DNA from: Pogona vitticeps
Lineage: Eukaryota > Chordata > Lepidosauria > Squamata > Agamidae
Assembly: GCF_051106095.1 (NCBI RefSeq)
Contig: NC_135787.1
Span: 173,809,001 to 173,873,000 of the forward strand
Reading direction: 5' to 3'
Length of the DNA stretch: 64,000 bases
The notes under the pieces are model-generated. The model saw nothing but the letters and a program-made list of their open reading frames with translations. It did not search any database and was not told the DNA's origin. This document shows, one piece after another, positions 37,039 to 46,052 of the stretch; positions within the stretch are counted from its first letter, which is position 1, and every line of letters begins with the position of its first letter. A program made the position numbers and the translations under genes.

Positions 37039-40000
37039 GGAAAAAATGATGGCTAATCAAAATTTCTTGATCCTCTTCTAGAGCTTTGCTGATAACGTTT
37101 TCAAGAGCATTTCCTCTGTGCTTCCAATTCTTGTAGCTCTATCATGTTTTGGCGCTTTGAATGGAGGAATCTTTGCTGCTTCGAGGTAAAAACATTCAGA
37201 CTTCTTGCCCCAATTATTGAAGATGGTGTATGTCTCAGGTCTTATCTATAGTTGCCAATCTGAAAAATAAAACCTGTATTCTATCAGTTGGTGAGGAGAA
37301 ACAAGGAGGAAGCAATCATCTTCCCGCACATCTTCCTTCTTCCCAGAAACCTCAGTATTTATCTGTATTTTGTCAATTTGGACACCAAGTACACCATCCA
37401 TCACAAGTGTACATTTTGTCACATCTATTGCTTTTGAAGCTGTAACAGGAACCACTTTTCAACACTGGCAAATTTGTGATTAAAATATCCCTCATAGCAC
37501 AGGTATATACATCCACATTCACTTAGAGAGGATGACAATTAACTAAGACAAGTAGTCCTTGTCAGTTAACTATGACAAGTTCTAGAGCCCCTTCATAAAA
37601 ACCACTGGTATTCCAGCTAATAATTTTCTGTATGCAGAACAGAAGCTTGCAATATCCTACTACCATGCAGAGAAGTACAATGCATAAGACTCATTCCATA
37701 CGACTAATAAAGCTAACCTAAAGCTTCTCTTTCTTGTGCAGGATGTTATTTGCAGCTGCACGGGAAGGACAGTGGCCAGCTCTCTTTTCAATGATACACC
37801 TTGAAAGACACACTCCTCTCCCAGCCCTTATATTAATGGTACGAGCTGTAAACACTTTAAGAGTGAACTCATCCATGTGTCCTCCTCCTCCTAAGTGAAG
37901 AATGAAGAAGGTATCCAAAAATGAGAGGCAGACATTTCCGTTTTATAGGATGGTGCATATGATATACATAGAGGCCTTTTCTATTCTTCCAGCTGCTGAA
38001 GTAAATGGTTATGTATTGGTGTGGTTATTTTACCCAACTCATTATTTCATCAAATAAGTTCACATGGTTGAAATTTCCATCATCTAATGAACTCAAGTGG
38101 AAATTGTTCCAATATGTCTTTCCATAAAACTCTGCATTATCAGTTAGAACTGGTCGTGTAAATTAATTCTAAATTATATAATGTAAGGAGAGAGTTTTAT
38201 ACTTTGATTAAGAGCTGCAGAGAGGGACCCCCAAAGGAACAGAAATAAATTGTGTTGTCATCTTTCTGCTTCACCATTTTTCTTTCTATATCCAGTTGCC
38301 ATTGATCTATTTGATGGTATCCATTGGCGATCTCTATGGGCTGTTGAACTTCTATAGCTTCTCCCGCTGGTTCTTCATAGGACTTGCCACATTAGGGCTC
38401 ATGATACATCGCTATCGATATCCAGAAATACCAAGACCCTTTAAGGTAAGATGATCAAAACTGAAAAATTGAACATACAGAAAATGGGTAAAAAGGGGGT
38501 GGGTGGGAATGCACAAGAATGTGACTGGCTAAGTGCAGGTGGGTTTCCTTAACAGCTGTCCTAATCTTACAAGACCCCCAAAGTACAGTGAAACTATTGT
38601 TTGCCTTACCAAACTAAGCTGTGACTAGGAATAAACACAGCAAATTTTTGTTGTTTTTTGTTTGTTTGTTTTAGGGTTTTTTTAAAGAGGCGGTTGCCTC
38701 TTCTATTTTTTGTGTTTTTCATGCACTGGTCCTTTAGTTTAACATGAAAGGAAACACCTTTTCCAGATTATTTCATTTCATTTTTCTCCATTTGTTTTCT
38801 GCAAATAGTCGAAAAGAGCCCTAAAACAACCTGTAAAAACTACAGCAAGGCAACAGAGAATCAAACTACTCCAAAAACTGACCATAGCAAACGAGAACAA
38901 AAGATTATTATTGGAACAGTGAGAAATCCCCCAAACTGTGCCCATACAAGAATAATCACCACCCACACAGCTCAGTGGCACTGACGTAATCACAAAGTTC
39001 CAACATACATCCCCACGGTAGCAAACAAAACAGTCCCCCACACCCCAAATATACACCTTTAAATGCACAGTAAATTAACCAAATAGCAATTTAAAAAAAC
39101 AATCAATGAAGGAAAGCACTCACAGAGAGGAAAAATAACAAAAGACAAAAAGAAAAAGAAAACACATCCAGAGCACAGAGTTCTGACTACTGTCTTCTGA
39201 ATATGCTGGCCACAGAGACTGGTGAAACATTAGGAAGAACACGGCCAAGCAGCACAGAAAACCCACAACAACCATCAAAACACATCTCTTTCACCCCCAA
39301 ACCAAGAAAAAAGCAAATAAATAAAGGCAAAGGATACAATCAAACCCTCCCAACTTGTAACCAAACTAGAATATGGGGAGACTTCTCTCTCCCCTACCAT
39401 TTGATGCCTTCTTCTCTTCTTCTTCAAGTCCTAAGGAGGCACACTGGCACAGCCAACCTGCCTGGTAGCAGCAGGAAGAAAATATCCAAAATGTGGGCAG
39501 GGGAATCCCCCCCTCCAAAAAATCAAGTTTAAAAATAGGAAAAGATACAAGATGGAGACATGGCAAGCAGGAAGATACCAAACCAAAATAATGCTCACTG
39601 TGATATTCTGATTGGTGGTTTCTAGCAGCCCGAATGAAAAATTTCTTGGGCTATTTGATAAAGGGTGCCAGAAAAATTAATCAAAGAAGGAAATACATTA
39701 AAAAATGAACTATCTGCATATTTCTTTTTCGCTGATACATTCATGTTTAAGAGTTTCCTATAGTAAATAATGAAAAAAAATGAAATGAAAATAAGCTTCT
39801 TTCGTGTTTTTTTAAAAAAACATGAAAGTCCCATCTCTAGCCCTGACCTTAGAAGAGGCCAGCAATCTGGGAAACGAAAGTTGCTCAGTGCAAACAAAAT
39901 ACTTAATGCAAGCCATGTTTTGACATTGATTTGCAGTACATTCTTAATCACAGCTTATGTGGTCCAAAATTATGTTTAGCCATCTCGAAGAAAACATTAA

Positions 40001-41755
40001 TGGATAGTTGTGTCTGTAGCCATTGAATTGGCACAAGGAGAAAATATCAAATATAGTGTTCAAGCAGATAATCATACTGGACAAGATGTAAACTGAAGAA
40101 GTGAATCATAAAGATCCAGACATGGAAACAATTAGAGATAGCCATAGAATTGTGATAGGATTTAAGAAGGTGCCTTAAAGATACCTGAAACTAGATTGTG
40201 TTCTTTTGCAACAGAGGATGGAAACACTATACAGTAACATTATTGATATTAATTACTGCTTTGTGCAGAGGCCAGTTAGACCCATCTCCAGAAATAGGTA
40301 CATCAAACCATTATTTGTGTTCAAATCAACGTTTTTTGCTTGTATGTATAATGCAGATATTTTGGTTTCCATTTCATCCTTTCCCTTAGGTGCCTATATT
40401 TATCCCTCTGGTATTTACAATTGCCTGTTTCTTCATTGTGGGAACATCTCTATACTCAGATCCTGTGAACACCAGTATAGGCTGTGCTGTAACTCTGTCT
40501 GGCTTGCCTGTCTACTATCTTGTGGTTCAAAAATCTAGAATACCAAGCTGCTGCACATCCAAGTTCAGTAAGTATGACCAGAGATGCTCCATATTTGAGG
40601 GGACCCTGTGTGGTGCCCCCTGGCATTCCCTATCCCACTGGCTGCTTATATACTCCACTCTCTTCCTTCCTGGGTTTCTCACTTACTCTCTTATTAGGCA
40701 TTAGGAAAGGTATGAAAAGGTCTCTCCCTGTCCCCCGCCCCCTTTCAGAGATTGCTAGGCATGCAGGAAATTGAAACTCCAATGTGCCTAATAACTTTTG
40801 TAAAAGGTTTTGAGGCAGGAAGAAAGGAGACCTGTTGGTCTCCCTTTGTTCCATGCTGAAATTTGGTCTAACCCATGCATTTTTTGGGGGGGGGGGAGTG
40901 TCAGTGTACAAATGATACTCAGAGAGTGCCATTGTTACAAGAATACAGTGGTGCCTCAACTTACAAACGTCCCTACTTACAAACATTTTGATGTACGAAC
41001 AGCTCCAGTTGCAACATTTTGCTTCAACTTGCGAACAGAGCTTCCACTTCCAAGCTATTCCCCTTGGCTGGGGAGGGTATGTTTCTGTGCTGCGTTGTTG
41101 GTGGCTTTAGTGTTTGTTTCACCTCAGCAACGGAGGTGGCTTTACTTTTTGTTTATGGAGTTTTTTTCTTCTTCTTAAACCTCAGCAATGGAGCGCCTTC
41201 CAACCGGGCTTGCCTGTGTTCTTTTTAATTTTGGGGTGATTTTTTTTTCAGCTGGAACAGATTACTCGGTTTTCAATGCATTCCTATGGGAAATGGTGCT
41301 TCGACTTATGAACACCATTCCAATACGATTAATTTCATAAGTAGAGGCACCACTGTACATACAAACATTTTCTTTAGCCTTTTCTGGCTGCGTAGAAAGG
41401 AACACTTTATAGGAAGTCTTGGGGCAGACACTCATCTGGAGCAATTTTAAAAGTAGTACCTATCTTTGTAGCACATTGTCATCTTGTTGCTGAAAAATCA
41501 TGAGTCATAAAAGCATCTTTAATTCCATAGAGAGAGTGAAGAAAATAGGTGCAAGCATCACAAATAATACCATGGTTTACATGTGAAGCTGATATACTCA
41601 ATGTGCCCAGTATTTCTGTTTTCACTTAAGGAAAGAATCAAGTGATATGGTTTTCAAATCAAATACTTCTTGTTTCCTTGCTGTGTTTAGATTCCATGGC
41701 AGTGAAACTGCAGATCCTAATGAAAGTGGCTCACCAAGACGTCCAGACGTACTGA
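26910..41755 (+). CDS. SLC7A11-like: xCT-like amino-acid antiporter B, complete (12 coding exons, 481 aa)
   Basis: Light-chain SLC7 exchanger of the plasma membrane, expected to pair with 4F2hc (SLC3A2). Exons: 26910-27123, 27939-28065, 32280-32395, 33411-33536, 34699-34798, 35469-35513, 36273-36396, 37082-37185, 37742-37838, 38296-38445, 40390-40567, 41691-41755. They total 1446 bp in one frame, 481 residues against 501 for human xCT. All junctions are GT-AG. With a 21-residue offset, Arg114, Cys137, Lys177, Phe233, Cys306 and Arg375 fall on human Arg135, Cys158, Lys198, Phe254, Cys327 and Arg396. Phe223 replaces human Tyr244. TM1 has GSGIF at 38-42. These matches favour anionic cystine/glutamate-type exchange, which is inference. 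The locus beside KDM7A suggests a paralogue rather than SLC7A11 itself. It looks intact. Confidence 0.93.
27939..28065 (+). CDS. SLC7A11-like: Antiporter B exon 2
   Basis: 127 bp, encodes [20 protein letters not shown] and on to AEFIMIR in TM3; the Arg is split CG|T. Confidence 0.93.
28599..28664. repeat. (AG)33 microsatellite
   Basis: Perfect AG run in intron 2 of antiporter B. It is complementary to the (TC) run at 29797-29851 in the same intron. Confidence 0.97.
28709..29745 (-). mobile_element. BovB/RTE LINE fragment, broken
   Basis: The plus strand text (AGCATTATTGTCTATTCCAG, GTGTGCCCAAAGTAGGACAG, ATTGCTGCCCTTCCTCGTCC) is the antisense of an RTE ORF. On the minus strand the frame reads [20 protein letters not shown] and [15 protein letters not shown] Tigger-like fragment interrupts it at 29146-29254. 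Confidence 0.8.
29146..29254. mobile_element. Tigger-like MITE fragment inside BovB
   Basis: TA on both sides, one clear terminus (GGGGCACGACTG) and the internal AAACATCGTTTTACGATCGC text of the longer copies. Internally deleted and lacking the other terminus. Confidence 0.75.
29797..29851. repeat. (TC)27 microsatellite
   Basis: Perfect TC run in intron 2 of antiporter B. Confidence 0.97.
30133..30331. mobile_element. Hairpin MITE, GCTGAAATCCTGTTGC family
   Basis: Starts TGGCTGAAATCCTGTTGC and ends GCAACTGGGTTTCAGCC, an inverted pair. The centre, with TCCATTCGAATCAATGGAAC, is itself palindromic. Intron 2 of antiporter B. Confidence 0.7.
30457..30800. mobile_element. Non-autonomous hAT transposon with perfect 8-bp target duplication
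   Basis: Termini CAGGGGGGTCTCCAAAC and CTTTGGAGACCCCTG are inverted. Target duplication TTCTAGAG is at 30449-30456 and 30801-30808. The inside is mostly CACA/CACTC/CACGCA simple repeats. No transposase. Confidence 0.9.
30964..31310 (-). mobile_element. Sauria SINE, nearly complete
   Basis: Reverse of the family: starts AGGTAAAGGTTTCCCTGTAC (BovB-like tail reversed) and ends GGTTTAACCCACAGCGCCAC. Confidence 0.9.
32280..32395 (+). CDS. SLC7A11-like: Antiporter B exon 3
   Basis: 116 bp, encodes [20 protein letters not shown] and [13 protein letters not shown]. It carries Arg114 and the heavy-chain Cys137. A hairpin transposon begins 15 bp after its donor. Confidence 0.93.
32411..32657. mobile_element. 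Short TIR transposon (CCATATTTTTCC ends, TA-flanked)
   Basis: Ends CCATATTTTTCCATGTATAA and TTATACACAGAAAAATATGG are inverted; TA flanks at 32409-32410 and 32658-32659. An inner hairpin uses AAAGGGCTGC and GCAGCCCTTT. Tc1/mariner-like by its TA duplication; family not identified. Confidence 0.8.
33010..33095 (+). mobile_element. L2-like LINE tail
   Basis: GATGTAAGCCACCTTTTTTA followed by GGTGGGGTAAAAATATTT and an AATAAA-rich end. Confidence 0.5.
33411..33536 (+). CDS. SLC7A11-like: Antiporter B exon 4
   Basis: 126 bp, encodes [20 protein letters not shown] and [19 protein letters not shown]. Confidence 0.93.
33671..34329 (+). mobile_element. tRNA-derived SINE split by a Tigger-like MITE
   Basis: SINE head GGATCGCTCAGTGGTTTAGG, B box GGTTCGGAGTTCAATTCC, body up to 33841, then from 34257 TTCTCTACCTGGAAAACTC to the tail GACTTGAAGGCACCTGATTA with TTATTA repeats. 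The 415-bp MITE sits between. Confidence 0.85.
33842..34256. mobile_element. Tigger-like (pogo) MITE, copy 1
   Basis: Inverted ends CAGTGGTGCCTCGCATTAC and GTAATGCGAGCCACCACTG with TA duplications. It has a 28-bp perfect palindrome at 33885-33912 centred on GCGATCGCAATTGCGATCGC. No transposase ORF. Confidence 0.9.
34533..34630. repeat. Foldback repeat of the CTCCAGATGTT family
   Basis: Starts TGGCCCTCCAGATGTTGACT; the second half (GGTGATGGTAGCTGTAATCT) is the worn inverse. Confidence 0.5.
34699..34798 (+). CDS. SLC7A11-like: Antiporter B exon 5
   Basis: 100 bp, encodes [20 protein letters not shown] and [14 protein letters not shown] (TM6). Confidence 0.93.
35187..35345. repeat. Interspersed repeat related to 57117-57366
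   Basis: Shares GCTGAAATCC, GCCATGTAACACTGA and GATCCTTTGGGAT followed by GGGAAGCCATTGG with that copy. Confidence 0.4.
35469..35513 (+). CDS. SLC7A11-like: Antiporter B exon 6
   Basis: 45 bp, encodes [15 protein letters not shown], close to human FYLNFVTEEVENPEK. Confidence 0.9.
35625..35800 (+). mobile_element. SINE-like remnant
   Basis: Contains GGTGATTCAGTTGTC (A-box-like) and CCCAGATTCAATTCC (B-box-like), then a degraded body. Confidence 0.35.
36211..36270. repeat. (TTC)20 microsatellite at a splice acceptor
   Basis: 60 bp of TTC with one imperfect unit, immediately followed by the AG of exon 7 of antiporter B. Confidence 0.97.
36273..36396 (+). CDS. SLC7A11-like: Antiporter B exon 7
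   Basis: 124 bp, encodes [20 protein letters not shown] and [21 protein letters not shown]. The AG acceptor follows directly on a 60-bp TTC repeat. Confidence 0.93.
36672..36707. repeat. 36-bp perfect palindrome
   Basis: Centred on CCATATATATATGG with AGGTTT/AAACCT arms; intron 7 of antiporter B. Confidence 0.95.
37007..37037. repeat. (AG)n microsatellite
   Basis: GA run about 45 bp upstream of the exon 8 acceptor of antiporter B. Confidence 0.9.
37082..37185 (+). CDS. SLC7A11-like: Antiporter B exon 8
   Basis: 104 bp, encodes [20 protein letters not shown] then [15 protein letters not shown]. The Cys matches human Cys327. Confidence 0.93.
37742..37838 (+). CDS. SLC7A11-like: Antiporter B exon 9
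   Basis: 97 bp, encodes [20 protein letters not shown] and [12 protein letters not shown]; human has [20 protein letters not shown]. Confidence 0.93.
38296..38445 (+). CDS. SLC7A11-like: Antiporter B exon 10
   Basis: 150 bp, encodes [20 protein letters not shown] and ends in PEIPRPFK. The Arg in FSRW matches human Arg396. Confidence 0.93.
39178..39284 (+). mobile_element. Penelope-like terminal repeat fragment (fossil)
   Basis: Contains GTCTTCTGAATATGCTGGCC, CACAGAGACTGGTGAAAC, AACACGGCCAAGCAG and CCCACAACAACCATC, matching 17571-17938. The hammerhead-like fold is more worn. In intron 10 of antiporter B. Confidence 0.65.
40390..40567 (+). CDS. SLC7A11-like: Antiporter B exon 11
   Basis: 178 bp, encodes [20 protein letters not shown] and [11 protein letters not shown] (human LYSDPFSTGIG). 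It covers TM11-TM12. Confidence 0.93.
40946..41355. mobile_element. Tigger-like MITE, divergent subfamily
   Basis: Ends CAGTGGTGCCTCAACTTAC and GTAGAGGCACCACTG, TA-flanked, but the inside (ACAAACGTCCCTACTTACAA) differs from the other copies. Intron 11 of antiporter B. Confidence 0.85.
41691..41755 (+). CDS. SLC7A11-like: Antiporter B exon 12 (coding part)
   Basis: 65 bp, encodes the cytosolic tail [20 protein letters not shown] plus Tyr and stop TGA at 41753. Human xCT ends on a similar amphipathic helix (TRTLQIILEVVPEED). Confidence 0.88.
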
Positions 41756-42460
41756 AGTAACTGTGCAGCTGAGCAAGGAAAATAATGCACAAATTTCAAG
41801 AACCCTTCCCATCATTTGCTCAAGCAGCTCTTCACACTCCAACAGTGAGGAACACATCAGTACAGTTTTAAGCAAGCACATGGAAAAGTCATGTTATTTT
41901 TGTTTTTAAGGAGAAAATGCAAAGGGTGGTCCCTCTTGCACAACTTCAACAAGCACATCCTGCTAATGGCAATGCTAGCTGTGCATATAGGCTACTAGAA
42001 AACAACATAATGGGCCAGATGAGTGGTTAACATAGTCTACACAGTGTATTAGAAGCTGCTGCCCAGGTGAGAAGTCTCCTTTTTTGCTGAAGGAAAGTTA
42101 AGACCAGGACTGGAAGTGGAGACGTCACTGTGTTACAGAAAAAGCAAAGTGAATGTCACCTAAAAATAGACCACTGGACAAGGTCATTCTTACGCAATGC
42201 ACAATTCCTGCAGTGGCAACTGTCTGATGCGAAGCTAAAAGATGGAGGGAAGCATCATACTGCCATCCTGGCTTGACTTGTTCTTTTAAAAAAAAGAATA
42301 AGAAATCAATAGCTTTGAAAGACAGTATGTCCCAAAATGTATACATTTGGAAATTTATTGATAAAGTATTTATAAGCAAAGAGGATAAATAAAACAAAGA
42401 GTTTGGTAAAAGATCTGAATGATAGCAAGATCAAGAAGCCAATAAAAATATTCAGAAATG
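41756..42460 (+). other. 3' UTR of antiporter B
   Basis: Runs from the stop codon to the probable cleavage site just after the AATAAA at 42441. No repeats seen inside. Confidence 0.65.
42441..42446 (+). promoter_or_regulatory. Poly(A) signal AATAAA of antiporter B
   Basis: Followed at 42457-42480 by a GT-rich stretch (TGTCTTTGGTTCAGTGTGTT), a good downstream element. A second AATAAA at 42388 is an alternative. Confidence 0.65.
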
Positions 42461-42469
42461 TCTTTGGTT

Positions 42470-43760
42470 CAGTGTGTTTCTAGGTTAAGCATTTATCATG
42501 GAATTGCAATGCCTCATTCATGCAATTTTAACAGAAGCCAGTTGTAGTCTTCCCATGTTTTCCAAATGCTTCTACTGCCTTTTTTCTTTCTTTCTCCACT
42601 ACCCCCACACCCACAACAAACCCTGTTATGGAGGGGGAGAGATGAAATAGTTGCACAAATATAATTTCATTTAAAAGTGCAAGGACTGGTTGTGTGGAAG
42701 CATCTCTGTTAAGAGTCTCTTTGGAGAGCCTAGCTCATTCTTTAAAGTTATGGTAACTTCAAAGTCATGGTTATCAGACACTGGGCAACAGCATTCCATA
42801 TTCAGAATGGAAAGATATTTGGGAACAATAGGCTTTACTTTCTAGACACATCAATGAGAAGGGGGTATGTTTCAACTATAAATCAGTAAAAAGCCTTTGG
42901 TACAGAAGCTAGGACCAAAAAGGAGAATTTTTGTCACATTTCTGGACAGCTACCTAAGAATTAACATTTCTAGAAGCAAAATATGTGAAACTATTGAATA
43001 CTAGTAATCATGTTGCAAATCCACAAAGATTTTTACTGCTTTGTTCAGTATATGGCCATAATATGCTTTCAAATATAACCACTTATTGGCATTCCTTCTC
43101 ACAATGAAAAACAGCTTGCAATGCCTTTCTATAAAGGTACCAATGTAGGAGTTTGGAATTTTTGCCAATATGGCTATTACTATGTTTGTTTTCTCAGTGG
43201 TAGGCTTGTGTAATTCATCATTGTTTAAAAGGGTGGTTTATTTTCCCCTAAACACATAAAGCACCTCTTATTGGAGAAGAGGACAACACAGCAGCCTGTG
43301 AGGTGAAATGTGAGAATTCTGAGTTGCCACCTCTTCACAAATCATAAATTCCCCTGCATGCAACCCTCACAGTTTGTCTTGGTTGTGGAACGGGACTAGA
43401 AAGAAAAGAATGGTAGCAAAGGCCCGTTCCTATGAATGTCAGTCTTCTAAACCAAAACATTTCTGGCAAAGCAAGAAACTTGGGTTTCCACCAGATGTTT
43501 GCTGTAATTCTAATCCTTTTAATACTCCAATTATACTATTGGATTTCTCAAAAGTATACTGGCATTGTGTTTCACACCGACAGGTGCAGCAACAGCAGGG
43601 AAAACACTTGATAATTTAAATCACTTGTCACTTTAGTCTTTCCTATCTCAAAAACTTTTAAAACAACTCTTTTCAGTACAATTCAGTTTGTACCTTCAGG
43701 ATTTTTGAAACTGATAAGTCATTAGAAGTTTTGTCATCAACAGGAAGTATCAATTTCCTG
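42470..43760. other. Convergent intergenic gap between antiporter B and KDM7A
   Basis: No exon or transposon recognised. AATAAA on the minus strand at 43237-43242 is a further possible KDM7A end. Confidence 0.4.
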
Positions 43761-43949
43761 TTTTATTCAGAGACTTAAACACCACATGCCTATATCAAAC
43801 TATTTCTTCCCATGTATCTGAATTCTGCTGCAAACAAGTACTGCATAGCCTTTAAGTCAACTAATGCACTCAGAGGCCTATTTCACATTTTCATGAGAAG
43901 AAAAGATGTAGTCATATGTAAGTATCTATATTCTAAAGCAGGAATGAAA

Positions 43950-44060
43950 AACTGTGGCCTTCCAGTACGAACTGTAACTCCTGTTCCCCTAACCATGGCC
44001 TATGCTGGCTAGTGCTAATAAGAACATAGGGAGGACCATAAATTGCCCACCTCTGCCATA
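43950..44060. repeat. Foldback repeat related to the CTCCAGATGTT family
   Basis: GTGGCCTTCCAGTACGAACT, AACTCCTGTTCCCC and CATGGCCTATGCTGGCTAGT are the typical middle of this family. Confidence 0.4.
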
Positions 44061-45723
44061 TGGAAAGGGGTCAATAACAGGCTTACATTTCAGAATGTTG
44101 TTTGCTGGCATGGGCTAATACAAAGCATTATTCTAGGTCGGATTTGCACAATTTATGACCCAGGCAAGGGCACAAATATGCTAGAACTTGGATGATCTGT
44201 GATCTGAATAGTATTATTATAGCTCCAATGGCTATGTACACTGATTCAGCAAAGAACCAAACCCCAGTTTTTTTGCTGTTTGGCCTGGGCTTGCACCTCC
44301 AAAAGCTATAAAATTTTGCGGCTAAAATGTTTTCCCCTTTGCCTCCTATTCCCTACAAACAATACTGCCATTCAAATATTAAAGTAGACTGATCTTTGGC
44401 TATTTCATCTCCATATCCTTTCCCTTATACATTTAGCCAAGATTGTTTGCATCTTATGCGCTGCCAAAGCAGCAAAAAAATGTTCGAGGTTGTTGGAATA
44501 AGTGCCAGCAGCAATGTAATTCTGAACTCAAGTTTTGTTAATAATAAGGTGCAATGAAATAACCAAATCAAAAGTCACAGAAATCAGAAGTAAAAAATAG
44601 ATCAAATATTTCCATAAGACATTATGTAGTGCATTCAGGCTTTACACTGAGTGAACAAATATGAAGAAATTAAACACTTGAGTGCTAAAATCAAAAAAAC
44701 ATAAGTAATACAGATTTTAATTTCAGTATTTTAAAGTACAGAAAGTGGAAACTATGGTCAAATACAAATTTAAACAAGCCACTTGTCTTCAGAAACAGTA
44801 AATCAGTAAGCTACTTATAGAAACTTACAAATTTCAAATTAAAACTGAAACAAAATAAATACTGTACATACACTTTCCCTGCCTGCAGGCAAAAATAGGA
44901 TGGGAAATACTGTTACAAATTACAAAAAAATGCTCTTAAAGCTGCAGCATCCCATTTCCCAGCCCAAACACTCCACACAGTAGCGTGTTTCTGTAAAAAG
45001 GAGGACACATAAAACCCTATTCAGAAAGACTGCTATTTCACAAACATTCAAAAAAGGTAGAAATTAAACAGACAGTAGAAAAAGGTGTGTGTATGTGTAT
45101 GTGTGTGTGGAGGAAAGACACATCAGCAAACCACCACTACAAAACTAGTAAATATAGCCAAGACCCATCCCCTTCTTTCCAAATGTAACGAATATTTTTA
45201 AAACGCCAAAGGACTGGCAAAGTTAAACTTTTCCCAGCAGGTGATAATTCATATTAATATAATCTCGTAAAGTGATTTTTTTTTCATTCCCTTCCCACAG
45301 CAAGAAACTATTATGGCTTAATTTTAATATTTAAACTTCTCTTCCAGGCAGAAATGCTGCTTTAACAGCAGCAGCAGCATTCCTTAATCAGTGCTAGTAT
45401 CATTCCCACCCATTGCTGCACAAGTCAGTCATTCTGTACACAGATCTTTGCCTTTTTAGAAAAACAGATGTTGCAGCTTTCATTCCAGTTTAATCTACAA
45501 ACAGTAAGGCCCTAAAAATGCAGTTTATATTTCTTCTACAAAAAGGTGCCCTGATTTACTTTGATCCAGGAACATAACAGCATTTAATGGTCTGGAAGTA
45601 TTGATGTACGTTATTACAAAAAGGTGCCTTGAGATCTATTTAGTTAGTGGGGGCGGGGGTGGAAGTGACAGAAATTATGGACCAAGAGAGACACAATGCA
45701 AGGGATTCTCTGGTCCTGTACAA

Positions 45724-46052
45724 CAGCGGTCCCCAACCTTTTTGGGGCAGTGGACCAGCTGGGGGGAGCGAGCTCCAGGGGCAAGGGCACCCCACACACT
45801 TGCGCAGTGGGCTTGTCGCACCCCCTGTAAGTGCAACACGCCCAATGCGAGTGCGACACAGCCCCGAGTATGACGCCCACCGCGGATGCGACACCCCCTG
45901 CATGAGCATGACACACCCACTGCAGGCGTGACATGCGTGAGCATGATACACACACCCACGTGTGTGCGGGGGGTGGGGGTGGAGATCAATATCCGTGGCC
46001 CAGTTCCGGCAAGCTCATGGACCGGCACCAGGCCGCGGGTTGACGACCCCTG
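45724..46052. mobile_element. Non-autonomous hAT with CpG-rich internal repeats
   Basis: Ends CAGCGGTCCCCAACC and GGTTGACGACCCCTG. Target duplication CTGTACAA / CTTTACAA (7 of 8). The inside has imperfect repeats of a GCATGACACGCCCA-like unit. It lies in the probable KDM7A 3' UTR. Several overlapping frames here are artefacts. Confidence 0.88.
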
